Of a stretch of DNA of 32,629 bases, positions 6,887 to 14,157 are shown one piece after another. Position numbers and translations under genes: made by a program. Every line of letters begins with the position of its first letter. Within the stretch, counting starts at the first letter, position 1. Source of the stretch: Opitutaceae bacterium (GTDB lineage Bacteria; Verrucomicrobiota; Verrucomicrobiia; Opitutales; Opitutaceae); the NCBI GenBank assembly GCA_027485815.1, contig JAIXQE010000117.1:1-32629 (forward strand), given 5' to 3'. The notes beneath the pieces were generated by a model. The model saw nothing but the letters and a program-made list of their open reading frames with translations, ran no database searches and was not told the DNA's origin.

Positions 6887-9052
6887 ATGCAACCTTTCCT
6901 GCTTCCTTCCCTTCCCTCGTTCCTTGCCTGCACCGCATTGGCGGTCGCCGGTGGCCTCGCCCCGCTGCGGGCCGCGGCCCCGACCGCCCCCGCGGCGCCG
7001 GCCCACGCCCACGATCCGGTCGCCCTCGACCAGTTCGTGACCTCCGCCACCCCGTTCCCCCGCAACCAGGTCGACCTCGCCCAGTCGACGACCGTCCTGA
7101 GCGGCCGGCCCCTGCTGCTGCGCCAGCAGGCGACCCTCGGCGAAACCCTCGCGCAGGAGACCGGCATCCACGCCTCCGCGTACGGACCGGGCGCGAGCCG
7201 GCCCGTGATCCGCGGACTGGACGGGGAGCGCATCCTCATTTTGGAGAACGGCACGGCGCTCCTCGACGCGTCGACCGTGAGCCCGGACCACGCCGTGAGC
7301 GTGGAGCCATTCCTCGTCGACCGCATCGAGGCCGTGCGCGGCCCGGCCTCGCTCCTCTACGGGAGCACCGCGGTCGGGGGCGTCGTCAACGTGATCAGCC
7401 ACCGCATCGAGACCGAGCTCCACGAGGAGACGGTGCGCGGCGGAGCCGAGGTCCGTTACGACACGGCCACGCGGGGCTTCGCCCGCGGCGGGGTCCTCGA
7501 TCTCCGGCTGCTCGGCGGTCGCGACCACGCGCTGGTGCTGCACGTCGACGCCTTCCGCCGCGGCGGGGAGGACCTGCGGATCCCGGGCTACGCGGAGTCC
7601 GCGGCCGTGCGCCGCGCGGAGACGGAGGAGGCGCGCCGGGAAGGCAAGCCGGCGCCCGACTTCGACCGGTATCGCCTGCCGAACAGCGCGCTGACGAGCG
7701 AGGGTGGCGCCGCCGGCCTCTCCCTGGTCGGCCGCCAGGGCTTCGCCGGGTTCAGCCACACGCGGTTCAACACCGAGTACGGCGTGCCGGGCCACGCGCA
7801 CGCCCATGAGGGGGAGGAGGAGGGCGGCGTCCGGATCCGCCTGCGCCAGCAGCGCAACGACGTGCAGGCCGAATGGCGTGGCGAGCCCACCGCCGCCGTG
7901 CAGGGCTTCCGCTTCCGCCTCGGCCACGCCGACTACGGTCACGATGAACTCGAGCCGGACGGCGCCGTCGGCACCCGTTTCACCAATCGCGGCCACGACG
8001 CGCGGGCCGAACTGCTCCACGGCGGCGCGCCCGGCTGGAGCGGCGCGGTCGGCGTGCAGTCCACCCGCAGCGCCTTCACCGCGGAGGGCGAGGAGGCGTT
8101 CCTCCCCTCGTCCACGACCCGCGGCGCCGCCCTCTTCGCCTTTCAGGAAGTCGCGCGCGGCCCGCTCACCGGGCAATTCGGGGCGCGCGTCGAGGAGACC
8201 CGGCTCGCCGCGGAACGCACCCGTGCGCGCCGGGACCGCGAGTTCAGCGGCTCCGCCGGCCTGGTCTGGAAATGGGACGCGGCCTGGTCGTTGGCGGCGT
8301 CGGTTTCGCGGACCGGCCGTGCCCCCAACGCGCAGGAGCTCCACGCGGATGGCGCGCATGCCGGTACCCAAGCCTTCGAGCTCGGAGACCCCGGGCTGGA
8401 CTCCGAGGTGTCAACCGGGATGGAGGTCAGCCTGCGCCGCCGCGCCGGGGACGTGACCGGGGCGCTCACCCTGTTCGCCAACCGGTTTCGCGGCTACATC
8501 TTTGAGCGCCCGACCGGCGAGGTGGCGGTGGAACACGACGGGGAATGGGAATTCGTCGCGGCGGATGATCCGGAGGCGAAGGAGCACGGCGGCCTGCCGG
8601 TTTACCGGTTCGTGCAGCGGGAGGCGCGCTTCCGGGGCGTGGAGGCGGAGGTGCTGTGGCACCTGCACGAGGCGCGCGACAGCCAGTTCGACCTGCGCTT
8701 CAGCGCGGACCTCGTCCGGGCGACGGCGGACGGCGAGCACCTGCCGCGCATCCCGGCGACGCGCGTGAGCGTCGGGGCCCTGTGGGCCACCGAACGGTGG
8801 AGCCTTGGCGCGGAGGTGCAGCGCACCTTCACCCAGGAACGCACCGCGCCCGGGGAACCGACCACCGCGGGCTACGGCCGGCTCGGGGCGCACGTTACCC
8901 GGGTGCTCACCACGGGCCGGATCCGCACCGAGGCGTTCCTGCGCGGCTCGAACCTGACGGACCGGGAGGCGCGGCCGCACCCCTCGTTCCTCAAGGAGCT
9001 GGCGCCGCTCCCCGGCCGGTCGTTGACCGCCGGCGTGCGCCTCACCTTCTGA
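6887..9052 (+). CDS. ZnuD-like TonB-dependent outer membrane receptor (probable zinc or metal importer)
   Basis: The product has 721 residues. The ATG at 6887 is chosen because it gives a signal peptide (about 1-30) followed by His-rich residues (HAHDP). An in-frame extension to 6344 would be Pro/Arg-rich and overlap the previous gene. The plug domain (about 45-172) holds VIRGLDGERILILENG and the typical VRGPASLLYGSTAVGGVVNVI. The barrel has a His/acid-rich external loop (HAHAHEGEEEGG, about 303-314). The C-terminus, HPSFLKELAPLPGRSLTAGV plus a terminal Phe strand, resembles ZnuD-type zinc receptors. It would import zinc or another divalent metal using TonB/ExbBD. It follows a His/Cys-rich small protein and a dyad that may control it. 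Receptor identity is firm; zinc specificity is inferred from resemblance and the His loop. Confidence 0.88.
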   Translation: MQPFLLPSLPSFLACTALAVAGGLAPLRAAAPTAPAAPAHAHDPVALDQFVTSATPFPRNQVDLAQSTTVLSGRPLLLRQQATLGETLAQETGIHASAYGPGASRPVIRGLDGERILILENGTALLDASTVSPDHAVSVEPFLVDRIEAVRGPASLLYGSTAVGGVVNVISHRIETELHEETVRGGAEVRYDTATRGFARGGVLDLRLLGGRDHALVLHVDAFRRGGEDLRIPGYAESAAVRRAETEEARREGKPAPDFDRYRLPNSALTSEGGAAGLSLVGRQGFAGFSHTRFNTEYGVPGHAHAHEGEEEGGVRIRLRQQRNDVQAEWRGEPTAAVQGFRFRLGHADYGHDELEPDGAVGTRFTNRGHDARAELLHGGAPGWSGAVGVQSTRSAFTAEGEEAFLPSSTTRGAALFAFQEVARGPLTGQFGARVEETRLAAERTRARRDREFSGSAGLVWKWDAAWSLAASVSRTGRAPNAQELHADGAHAGTQAFELGDPGLDSEVSTGMEVSLRRRAGDVTGALTLFANRFRGYIFERPTGEVAVEHDGEWEFVAADDPEAKEHGGLPVYRFVQREARFRGVEAEVLWHLHEARDSQFDLRFSADLVRATADGEHLPRIPATRVSVGALWATERWSLGAEVQRTFTQERTAPGEPTTAGYGRLGAHVTRVLTTGRIRTEAFLRGSNLTDREARPHPSFLKELAPLPGRSLTAGVRLTF

Positions 9053-9104
9053 GCGCGCGCCGGGCCTCCGCGCCGGTGCGCAGGCGCCGGTGCGGGCGGC
9101 CGGC

Positions 9105-10034
9105 TCACTCCAGCCCGAACACGGCGCGGGCGTAGTTCTCCGCGTTGAAGGGCTGGAGGTCCTCGGGCTGCTCCCCGAGGCCGAGGAAGTAGATGGGAAT
9201 CCGCAGCTGGCGGTAGATGCCGACGAGGGCGCCGCCCCGGCTGGTGCCGTCAAGCTTGGTGACGATCAGGCCGGTAAGCCCGAAGCTCTGGTGGAACACG
9301 CGCGCCTGCTCCAGCGAGTTGCTGCCGAGGGAGCCATCCACCACCAGCCACCGATGCTGCGGGGCGGCGGGGTCGTGCTTCTGCAGCACGCGCCGGATCT
9401 TCGCCAGCTCCTCCATCAGGTTGCCCTTGGTGTGGAGGCGGCCCGCGGTGTCGACGATGAGGAAGTCACGCCCGCGGGCGGCCGCGGCCTGCCACGCGTC
9501 GAAGGCGACGGCGGCCGAGTCGGACCCCGTGTGGCTCGCGACGATATCGAGTTCCAGGCGCGTGGCCCACGCGCGCAGCTGCTCCACGGCGGCGGCGCGG
9601 AACGTGTCGCAGGCGGCGAGGAGGACCGAACGCCCGTCCTGCCGCAGGCGCCAGGCCAGCTTGGCGGCGGAGGTGGTCTTGCCGGAACCGTTCACGCCGA
9701 TGAGGGCGATCGTCACCGGCCGGCCTGGGGTGGTGGCGGCGGCGCTCTCCCAGCGGCCCTCGCTGCCCTCGAGCACGCGGCGGAGGACGGCCGCGCCGAT
9801 CTCCGCGGCCTGCCGTCCCTGCAGTTCGGGGTCGCGGGCGTAGGCGCGCTTGATCTCGGCGAGGATCTCGCCGGTGGTCTCGACGCCGAAGTCCGCGGTG
9901 TAGAGCGCCTCCTCCAGCTGCTCGAGAGAGGCGGCGTCGATCTTGCGCCCGCCGAAGAGCCCGCGCGTCTTCTGGGCGATCGCGGCGACGGTCTTCGCCA
10001 GACCGTCCTTGAACTTCCGGAAGAGTCCCAGCAT
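9105..10034 (-). CDS. ftsY: Signal recognition particle receptor FtsY
   Basis: The product has 309 residues, the NG core with only a short N-terminal lead and no long acidic A domain. G-motifs are visible: P-loop GVNGSGKT (113-120), DTFRAAA (143-149), DTAGR (195-199), TKLDGT (259-264) and the closing GLGEQPEDL. FtsY is the SRP receptor GTPase that docks ribosome-nascent chain complexes at the membrane. One segment reads VVDGSLGSNSLEQA (231-244) where most FtsY proteins have a DATTGQNA-like sequence, possibly a lineage trait. A GGAG Shine-Dalgarno lies upstream of the ATG. It is the last gene of a ribH-nusB-ftsY operon, 6 bp after nusB. It converges with the receptor gene across 52 bp of GC-rich repeats. 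Confidence 0.95.
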   Translation of the reverse strand: MLGLFRKFKDGLAKTVAAIAQKTRGLFGGRKIDAASLEQLEEALYTADFGVETTGEILAEIKRAYARDPELQGRQAAEIGAAVLRRVLEGSEGRWESAAATTPGRPVTIALIGVNGSGKTTSAAKLAWRLRQDGRSVLLAACDTFRAAAVEQLRAWATRLELDIVASHTGSDSAAVAFDAWQAAAARGRDFLIVDTAGRLHTKGNLMEELAKIRRVLQKHDPAAPQHRWLVVDGSLGSNSLEQARVFHQSFGLTGLIVTKLDGTSRGGALVGIYRQLRIPIYFLGLGEQPEDLQPFNAENYARAVFGLE

Positions 10035-10040
10035 CGGCGC

Positions 10041-10484
10041 CTACTCCGCCTTGCGCGCGTCCCGGCCGAGCTGGTCCTTCAACCGGTCGAGGATGCCGTT
10101 GATGAAGCGCTTGGAATCCGCGTTGGAGAACTGCTTGGAGAGGTCGATCGCCTCGTTGATCGAGACGACCGGCGGAATGTCGCGCCGGTGGATCATCTCG
10201 AACATCGCCAGCCGGAGGATCGCGAGGTCGATCTTGGCGATGCGCTCGAAGTCCCAGTTCTGGGCCAGACCCTTGATGCGCGCATCAATGTCCACCTGCT
10301 GGGCGATCACCCCCTGGATCAGCTCCTCCCCGTAGGCGTAGTGCGCGCGGGGCTCCGGACAGCCCTCGAAGAACACCTGGAGGTCGTCCTGGAGGTTGCG
10401 GGGCGCGTTGATGCTCCACGCATAAAGGAACTGGAGGGCCGCGACGCGCCCGTCGCGCCGCTGGGCAAAGATCGCCTTGCTCAT
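10041..10484 (-). CDS. nusB: Transcription antitermination factor NusB
   Basis: The product has 147 residues, normal for NusB. Landmarks are the N-terminal RRDGRVAALQFLYAW, the central IAKIDLAILRLAMFEM and the C-terminal PPVVSINEAIDLSKQF...KRFINGILDRL, all hallmarks of the all-helical NusB fold. With NusE (S10) it binds boxA RNA and supports antitermination of rRNA operons. The start ATG overlaps the ribH stop (ATGA), implying translational coupling, and ftsY follows 6 bp later. The ribH-nusB pairing is common in bacteria, which supports the identification. Confidence 0.95.
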   Translation of the reverse strand: MSKAIFAQRRDGRVAALQFLYAWSINAPRNLQDDLQVFFEGCPEPRAHYAYGEELIQGVIAQQVDIDARIKGLAQNWDFERIAKIDLAILRLAMFEMIHRRDIPPVVSINEAIDLSKQFSNADSKRFINGILDRLKDQLGRDARKAE

Positions 10485-10954
10485 CGGGCCAGCTGGCGGC
10501 GCAGGGCCGCCATGGTCAGGGCGGCGGCGGCGAATTCCGCCCCGCGGTTGATCCGGCCGACGCAGCGCGCGCGGCCCTGCGCCAGGGTGTCCACCACCAT
10601 CACCCCGTTGATGACGGGGATCCGGGTTTCCAGGGCCACCTGCTGCAGGGCGTGCGAGACGCTCTCGCCCACGAGCTCGTGGTGGTTGGTCTCCCCCGCG
10701 ATCAGCAGGCCGAGGCCGATCACGCAGTCAAAGCGGCCGCTCGCGGCCAGGGCCTGCGCCGCCCACGGCACCTCGTGGGAACCCGGGACGCGCACCACCC
10801 GCAGGCGGTCCGGCCGGACCCCCGCGGCGCACAACCCCTCCTGCACCCGGGCGAGCAAGGCGTCCACCAGCGCGGCGTTGAAACAGGCCGCGACGATCCC
10901 GATGCGGAAGCGGGCGCCGTCGGGCGACGGCGCGGCCGGGGCATCGAGGCTCAT
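10481..10954 (-). CDS. ribH: 6,7-dimethyl-8-ribityllumazine synthase
   Basis: The product has 157 residues. Lumazine synthase condenses 5-amino-6-ribitylamino-uracil with 3,4-dihydroxy-2-butanone 4-phosphate, the penultimate step of riboflavin synthesis. Landmarks are GIVAACFNAALVDALL (substrate-binding N-terminus), VPGSHEVP (57-64, for the usual VPGAFEIP), GETNHHELV (87-95) with the catalytic His91, and NRGAEFAAAAL near the end. The ATG at 10954 is preferred over an upstream in-frame ATG at 11023: it has a GGAGGGG ribosome site about 10 bp upstream and gives the normal length, while the extension is a low-complexity Pro run. Its stop overlaps the nusB start by 4 bp. Confidence 0.93.
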   Translation of the reverse strand: MSLDAPAAPSPDGARFRIGIVAACFNAALVDALLARVQEGLCAAGVRPDRLRVVRVPGSHEVPWAAQALAASGRFDCVIGLGLLIAGETNHHELVGESVSHALQQVALETRIPVINGVMVVDTLAQGRARCVGRINRGAEFAAAALTMAALRRQLAR

Positions 10955-11067
10955 CGGGAGAGCCCCTCCGGGGAGGGGCGGCGGAGGTGGGCGGCGCGTG
11001 GCGAAGGCATCTCGGACCCGCAAGCGTGCCGCACCGCGCGCCCGGCCGGCAACCTGATTCTTGCCCC

Positions 11068-11079
11068 GACGGCGCCGTC
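11068..11079. other. 12-bp perfect palindrome GACGGCGCCGTC at a stop codon
   Basis: The palindrome overlaps the last codons of the minus-strand gene at 11078-11485, ahead of the ribH leader. It could contribute to a weak terminator, but there is no T-run after it. Confidence 0.3.
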
Positions 11080-11485
11080 AGCCCCCGTCCGCCCGGAACT
11101 CCGCGGCGTGCACCTCGACCGGCTGCTCCGCGCCCGCCGCGAAGAGCAGCACCGTAACCCGGAATACGTGGGGCGGCCGGACGATCCGCGTCGACTGGAG
11201 CGCCTTGCCGTCCGCCGACAACTCCAGCAGGTGCGACTCGGGGCCGGTCTTCCGGCCGGCCGGCGTCCAACGCACCACGGCCCGCGGCACCTCCGGCACC
11301 AGCGGCCGCCGCTCCGGCGAAAAGAAGCGCAGCTCAAAGCCCCCGCCCGCGAGCCGCAGCGCGAGGAAGCCCTTCTCCCCGCGCGGGATCAGCACGCCCT
11401 CGATCCGCGCCTCCGGCCGGGCCGGCTCCCCGCCCGCCAGCACTCCGGCCAACAGGAGGAAGAAGGCGCACCACCGCGGGATCAT
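11078..11485 (-). CDS. Small secreted protein of unknown function
   Basis: The product has 135 residues. The ATG at 11485 is chosen because it gives a clean signal peptide (about 1-19, MIPRWCAFFLLLAGVLAGG). The in-frame extension to 11629 is low complexity and would run into the divergent carbonic anhydrase gene. The mature part looks all-beta, with alternating hydrophobic strands, a stretch FELRFFSPERRPLVPEVP and a final VTVLLFAAGAEQPVEVHAAEF. I do not recognise a family. It lies 123 bp upstream of ribH on the same strand and 91 bp from the divergent carbonic anhydrase start, so the two may share a promoter region. No -35/-10 pair is convincing. Confidence 0.65.
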   Translation of the reverse strand: MIPRWCAFFLLLAGVLAGGEPARPEARIEGVLIPRGEKGFLALRLAGGGFELRFFSPERRPLVPEVPRAVVRWTPAGRKTGPESHLLELSADGKALQSTRIVRPPHVFRVTVLLFAAGAEQPVEVHAAEFRADGG

Positions 11486-11576
11486 GACCCCAGCCTGCCG
11501 GCCCGCGGCGCCCCGCGCAAGGCCGCTCCCGGGGTTCTCATTGACCCCGGCGGCCGCCCGCGCCTCCCTGCCGGGG

Positions 11577-12221
11577 ATGGACGAGACCAAGGAACTCTTC
11601 GCCCGCAACGTCGCGTGGTCGGAACGCATCCGGCAGGAGACGCCCGACTTCTTTGTCCAGCTGGCCCGGCAGCAATCCCCGGCCTACCTCTGGATCGGTT
11701 GCGCCGACAGCCGCGTCCCCGCCAACGAGATCGTCGGGCTGCTGCCCGGGGAACTGTTCGTTCACCGGAACATCGCCAACGTGGTCGTCCACACCGACCT
11801 GAACTGCCTTTCGGTGATGCAGTTCGCGGTCGATGTGCTCAAGGTGCGGCATATCATTGTCTGCGGGCACTACGGCTGCAGCGGCGTGCACGCGGCGCTG
11901 ACGCGGGACCGGATCGGGCTGGCCGACAACTGGCTCCAGCACGTGCAGGACGTCCGCCAGAAGCACGAGGCCAAGCTGGCCTGCGTCGCCGGGGAGGGCA
12001 CCGCCCGCTGCGACCGGCTCTGCGAACTCAACGTGGTGGAACAGGTGGCCAACGTCTGCCGGACGACGATCGTGCGCGACGCGTGGGCGCGAGGGCAGGA
12101 CTTGCGGGTCCACGGCTGGATCTACGCGATCCGCGACGGCCTGCTCCGGGACCTGCGGTGCTCCGCCGGCACGGTAGAGGAAGCGGCCGCCGCCTGCCCC
12201 CGCGCGATCGCCGCCCTCTGA
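11577..12221 (+). CDS. can: Beta-class carbonic anhydrase
   Basis: The product has 214 residues, the usual length. Zinc ligands Cys42 (GCADSR), His98 and Cys101 (CGHYGC) and the catalytic dyad Asp44/Arg46 are all present, so the enzyme should be active in hydrating CO2 to bicarbonate in the cytoplasm. The ATG at 11577 starts the conserved MDETKELFARN N-terminus; the longer in-frame reading back to 11061 is an antisense artefact over the neighbouring minus-strand gene. It stands alone on the plus strand between two minus-strand genes. A role in supplying bicarbonate for carboxylation is the usual one; nothing nearby suggests a special job. Confidence 0.95.
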   Translation: MDETKELFARNVAWSERIRQETPDFFVQLARQQSPAYLWIGCADSRVPANEIVGLLPGELFVHRNIANVVVHTDLNCLSVMQFAVDVLKVRHIIVCGHYGCSGVHAALTRDRIGLADNWLQHVQDVRQKHEAKLACVAGEGTARCDRLCELNVVEQVANVCRTTIVRDAWARGQDLRVHGWIYAIRDGLLRDLRCSAGTVEEAAAACPRAIAAL

Positions 12222-12242
12222 GGGCGGCGTCAGCCGCCGCGT

Positions 12243-12443
12243 TCAGCGGGGCAGCGAGCCCACCGGGCCCTCGCCCGGCGGCAGCGAGGAGGGAACCCGC
12301 GGCACGGGTTCGGGACCGAGGTGGAATCCAGTCTCATCCTCGAAGCCGTCGTCCGCCGCCTGCACCGACCTGAGGATCATCCATCCGCCCAGCCCCAAGG
12401 CCGCCAAGGCGGCCAGGGAAAGGACGAGGAGGAGGGGATTCAT
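12243..12443 (-). CDS. Small single-pass membrane protein, unknown function
   Basis: The predicted product has 66 residues. The ATG at 12443 opens a strong hydrophobic helix (about 3-27, ending GGWMIL). An acidic patch (DDGFEDETGF) and a Pro-rich tail follow. I do not recognise it. The in-frame extension to 12632 reads Arg- and Pro-rich sequence and is unlikely. No good Shine-Dalgarno is seen. It lies 240 bp downstream of rarA on the same strand, across a palindrome-rich gap, and converges with the carbonic anhydrase gene 21 bp away. Confidence 0.5.
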   Translation of the reverse strand: MNPLLLVLSLAALAALGLGGWMILRSVQAADDGFEDETGFHLGPEPVPRVPSSLPPGEGPVGSLPR

Positions 12444-12620
12444 CAGGCGGGCGGAGGAGAGCGGACTCAGGCGGGCGGCAGGCCCCCCCGGCAACGGCAA
12501 CGCCGACTCAGCGCCACCTCGATCCGGGACCAGCCAACCCGCGGTCTCGTTCCCCTTAACATTGGAGCGACGAGAACTTCGCGCGGCGCGGGTGATCAAG
12601 CCTAATACAGCAAATGGCCC

Positions 12621-12679
12621 GACTTTTTCCACGCGCGGGCAAAGTCGTTACAACAAACCGCGGTTATTGAAGGATCCTT
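12621..12679. other. AT-richer gap with three dyads between rarA and the small membrane protein gene
   Basis: Within 60 bp there are three dyads: GACTTT-14 nt-AAAGTC (12621-12646), the perfect palindrome AACCGCGGTT (12656-12665) and the perfect palindrome AAGGATCCTT (12670-12679). Base composition is clearly lower in GC than the surroundings. This may be the rarA transcript end, a promoter or operator region for the small gene, or a small RNA locus. The rest of the gap (12444-12620) shows nothing clear. Confidence 0.4.
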
Positions 12680-12683
12680 GTAT

Positions 12684-14042
12684 TTAACGCGGGGAATGGG
12701 CGCCGCCGCGCTCCGCCTTCAGGGCCCGCCAGCGCGCGAGGCGCTCGGCGATCTTGGCCTCCCAACCCGCCGTCTTGGGCGTATATAAAGTCACCGGCCG
12801 CTCCAGGTAGTCCTGGCCGGAGATGTTTTCCGGGAAATCGTGGGAATAGTCATAGCCGACGCCCTGGCCCAGCCGGCGATTGGCCTCGCCGCCCTTGGAG
12901 CGCAGGAAGGCGGGCACGGGCTGGACGGGCCGCTCCTTGAGTTCGCGGTGGGCGGCGGCGAGGGCGAGCGTGGCCGAGTTGCTCTTGGGCGCGGCGGCGA
13001 CGTAGAGCGTCGCGTGCGCGAGGGTCAGTTCCGCCTCAGGCAGGCCGACGAAGTCGACCGCGTGGTGCGCCGCCACCGTCAGCGGCAGCGCCTGCGGATC
13101 CGCCAACCCGATGTCCTCGCTCGCCAAAATCACCAGGCGGCGGGCGATGAACCGGGGGTCCTCGCCCCCGGCCAGCATCTTGGCCAGCCAGTAGAGGGCG
13201 GCGTCCGGATCGCTGCCCCGGCAGCTTTTGATATAGGCGGAAATGGTATCGTGATGCTCGTCCTCGTCGGCGTCGTACCGGATCCGGCGCTCGCGGGCGA
13301 AGGTCTCCAACTCGGCGGCGGTGATCTCGGCGCCCTCCGGCAGCCCCAGGGCGATGACCTCGAGGGCGTTGAGCGCGCGGCGCAGGTCGCCGTCGGCCAA
13401 CCCGGCCAGGTCGAGCAGCACCGCCTCGGCGGCCGTGTTCCCCCGCCGGCCCAGACCGCGCTCCGCGTCAGCCAAAGCCCCGCGCAACACCGCGGCGATG
13501 GTCGCGGGGGCGAGGGGTTCCAGCCGGAACAGGTGGCTGCGCGAGAGCAGCGGCGGGTTCACGTAGAAGCCGGGGTTGTGGGTGGTGGCGCCGATCAGCC
13601 GCACCACCCCCTCCTCCACGTCCGGCAGCAGCAGGTCCTGCTGCGCCTTGTTGAACCGGTGCAATTCGTCGATGAAGAGGAGCGTCCCCGCCTCCGGCCG
13701 CCGCCGGGCGCCCGCGAGGATCTCGCGGAGTTCCGCAACGTTCGACATCACCGCGTTGATCCGCAGGAAACGGCTGCCGGTCTCCCGGGCGATGGCCTCG
13801 GCGAGGGAGGTCTTGCCGCAGCCGGGCGGCCCGTAGAAGAGGAGCGAACCGAAGCGGTTCTGCGCCACGAGGCGCGGGAGCAGGCTGCCCGGCCGCAACA
13901 GGTGCTCCTGCCCCACCACCTCCGCCAATCGCCGCGGCCGCATCCGCGCCGCCAAGGGCGCCGGAGGCGCGGAGACGGACGCCGGCCATTCCGCGCCCGC
14001 CTCCGGGGCGGCGAACAGGTCGGACTGCTCGGACGACGCCAT
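12684..14042 (-). CDS. rarA: Replication-associated recombination protein A (AAA+ ATPase)
   Basis: The product has 452 residues, the usual RarA/MgsA length. Walker A is GPPGCGKT (71-78), Walker B LLFIDELH (121-128) and sensor 1 GATTHNP (151-157). The clamp-loader-like C-terminal domain carries SDPDAALYWLAKMLAGGEDPRFIARRL and ends with a family-typical QDYLERPVTLYTPK region. RarA acts at stalled replication forks and is related to the clamp loader and RuvB. The ATG at 14042 is chosen because it starts a QxxLF-like leader (SEQSDLF) and avoids overlap with divergent comEC; the extension to 14192 has no family features. A GAGG-type ribosome site lies upstream. The gene is divergent from comEC, 115 bp apart. 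Confidence 0.94.
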   Translation of the reverse strand: MASSEQSDLFAAPEAGAEWPASVSAPPAPLAARMRPRRLAEVVGQEHLLRPGSLLPRLVAQNRFGSLLFYGPPGCGKTSLAEAIARETGSRFLRINAVMSNVAELREILAGARRRPEAGTLLFIDELHRFNKAQQDLLLPDVEEGVVRLIGATTHNPGFYVNPPLLSRSHLFRLEPLAPATIAAVLRGALADAERGLGRRGNTAAEAVLLDLAGLADGDLRRALNALEVIALGLPEGAEITAAELETFARERRIRYDADEDEHHDTISAYIKSCRGSDPDAALYWLAKMLAGGEDPRFIARRLVILASEDIGLADPQALPLTVAAHHAVDFVGLPEAELTLAHATLYVAAAPKSNSATLALAAAHRELKERPVQPVPAFLRSKGGEANRRLGQGVGYDYSHDFPENISGQDYLERPVTLYTPKTAGWEAKIAERLARWRALKAERGGAHSPR

Positions 14043-14157
14043 CCGGGAATCCTCGGCTCCCCCGCCCCGCGTGGGAAGGGCATTTTGCGGCTGCCCCGCG
14101 AATCCGGGACACGCGCGCCTCGCGGCGACGCCGCCACGACCTTGGGTTGCCGCCCCG

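Noticed and set aside
6731-8371. 546-codon minus-strand open frame opposite the ZnuD-like receptor
   Set aside because: Composition is Arg/Ala/Gly-rich without motifs; the plus strand carries an unmistakable TonB receptor.
9090-11057. 655-codon plus-strand open frame
   Set aside because: It runs antisense across ftsY, nusB and ribH, all of which have complete motifs; no domain recognised in the plus-strand reading.
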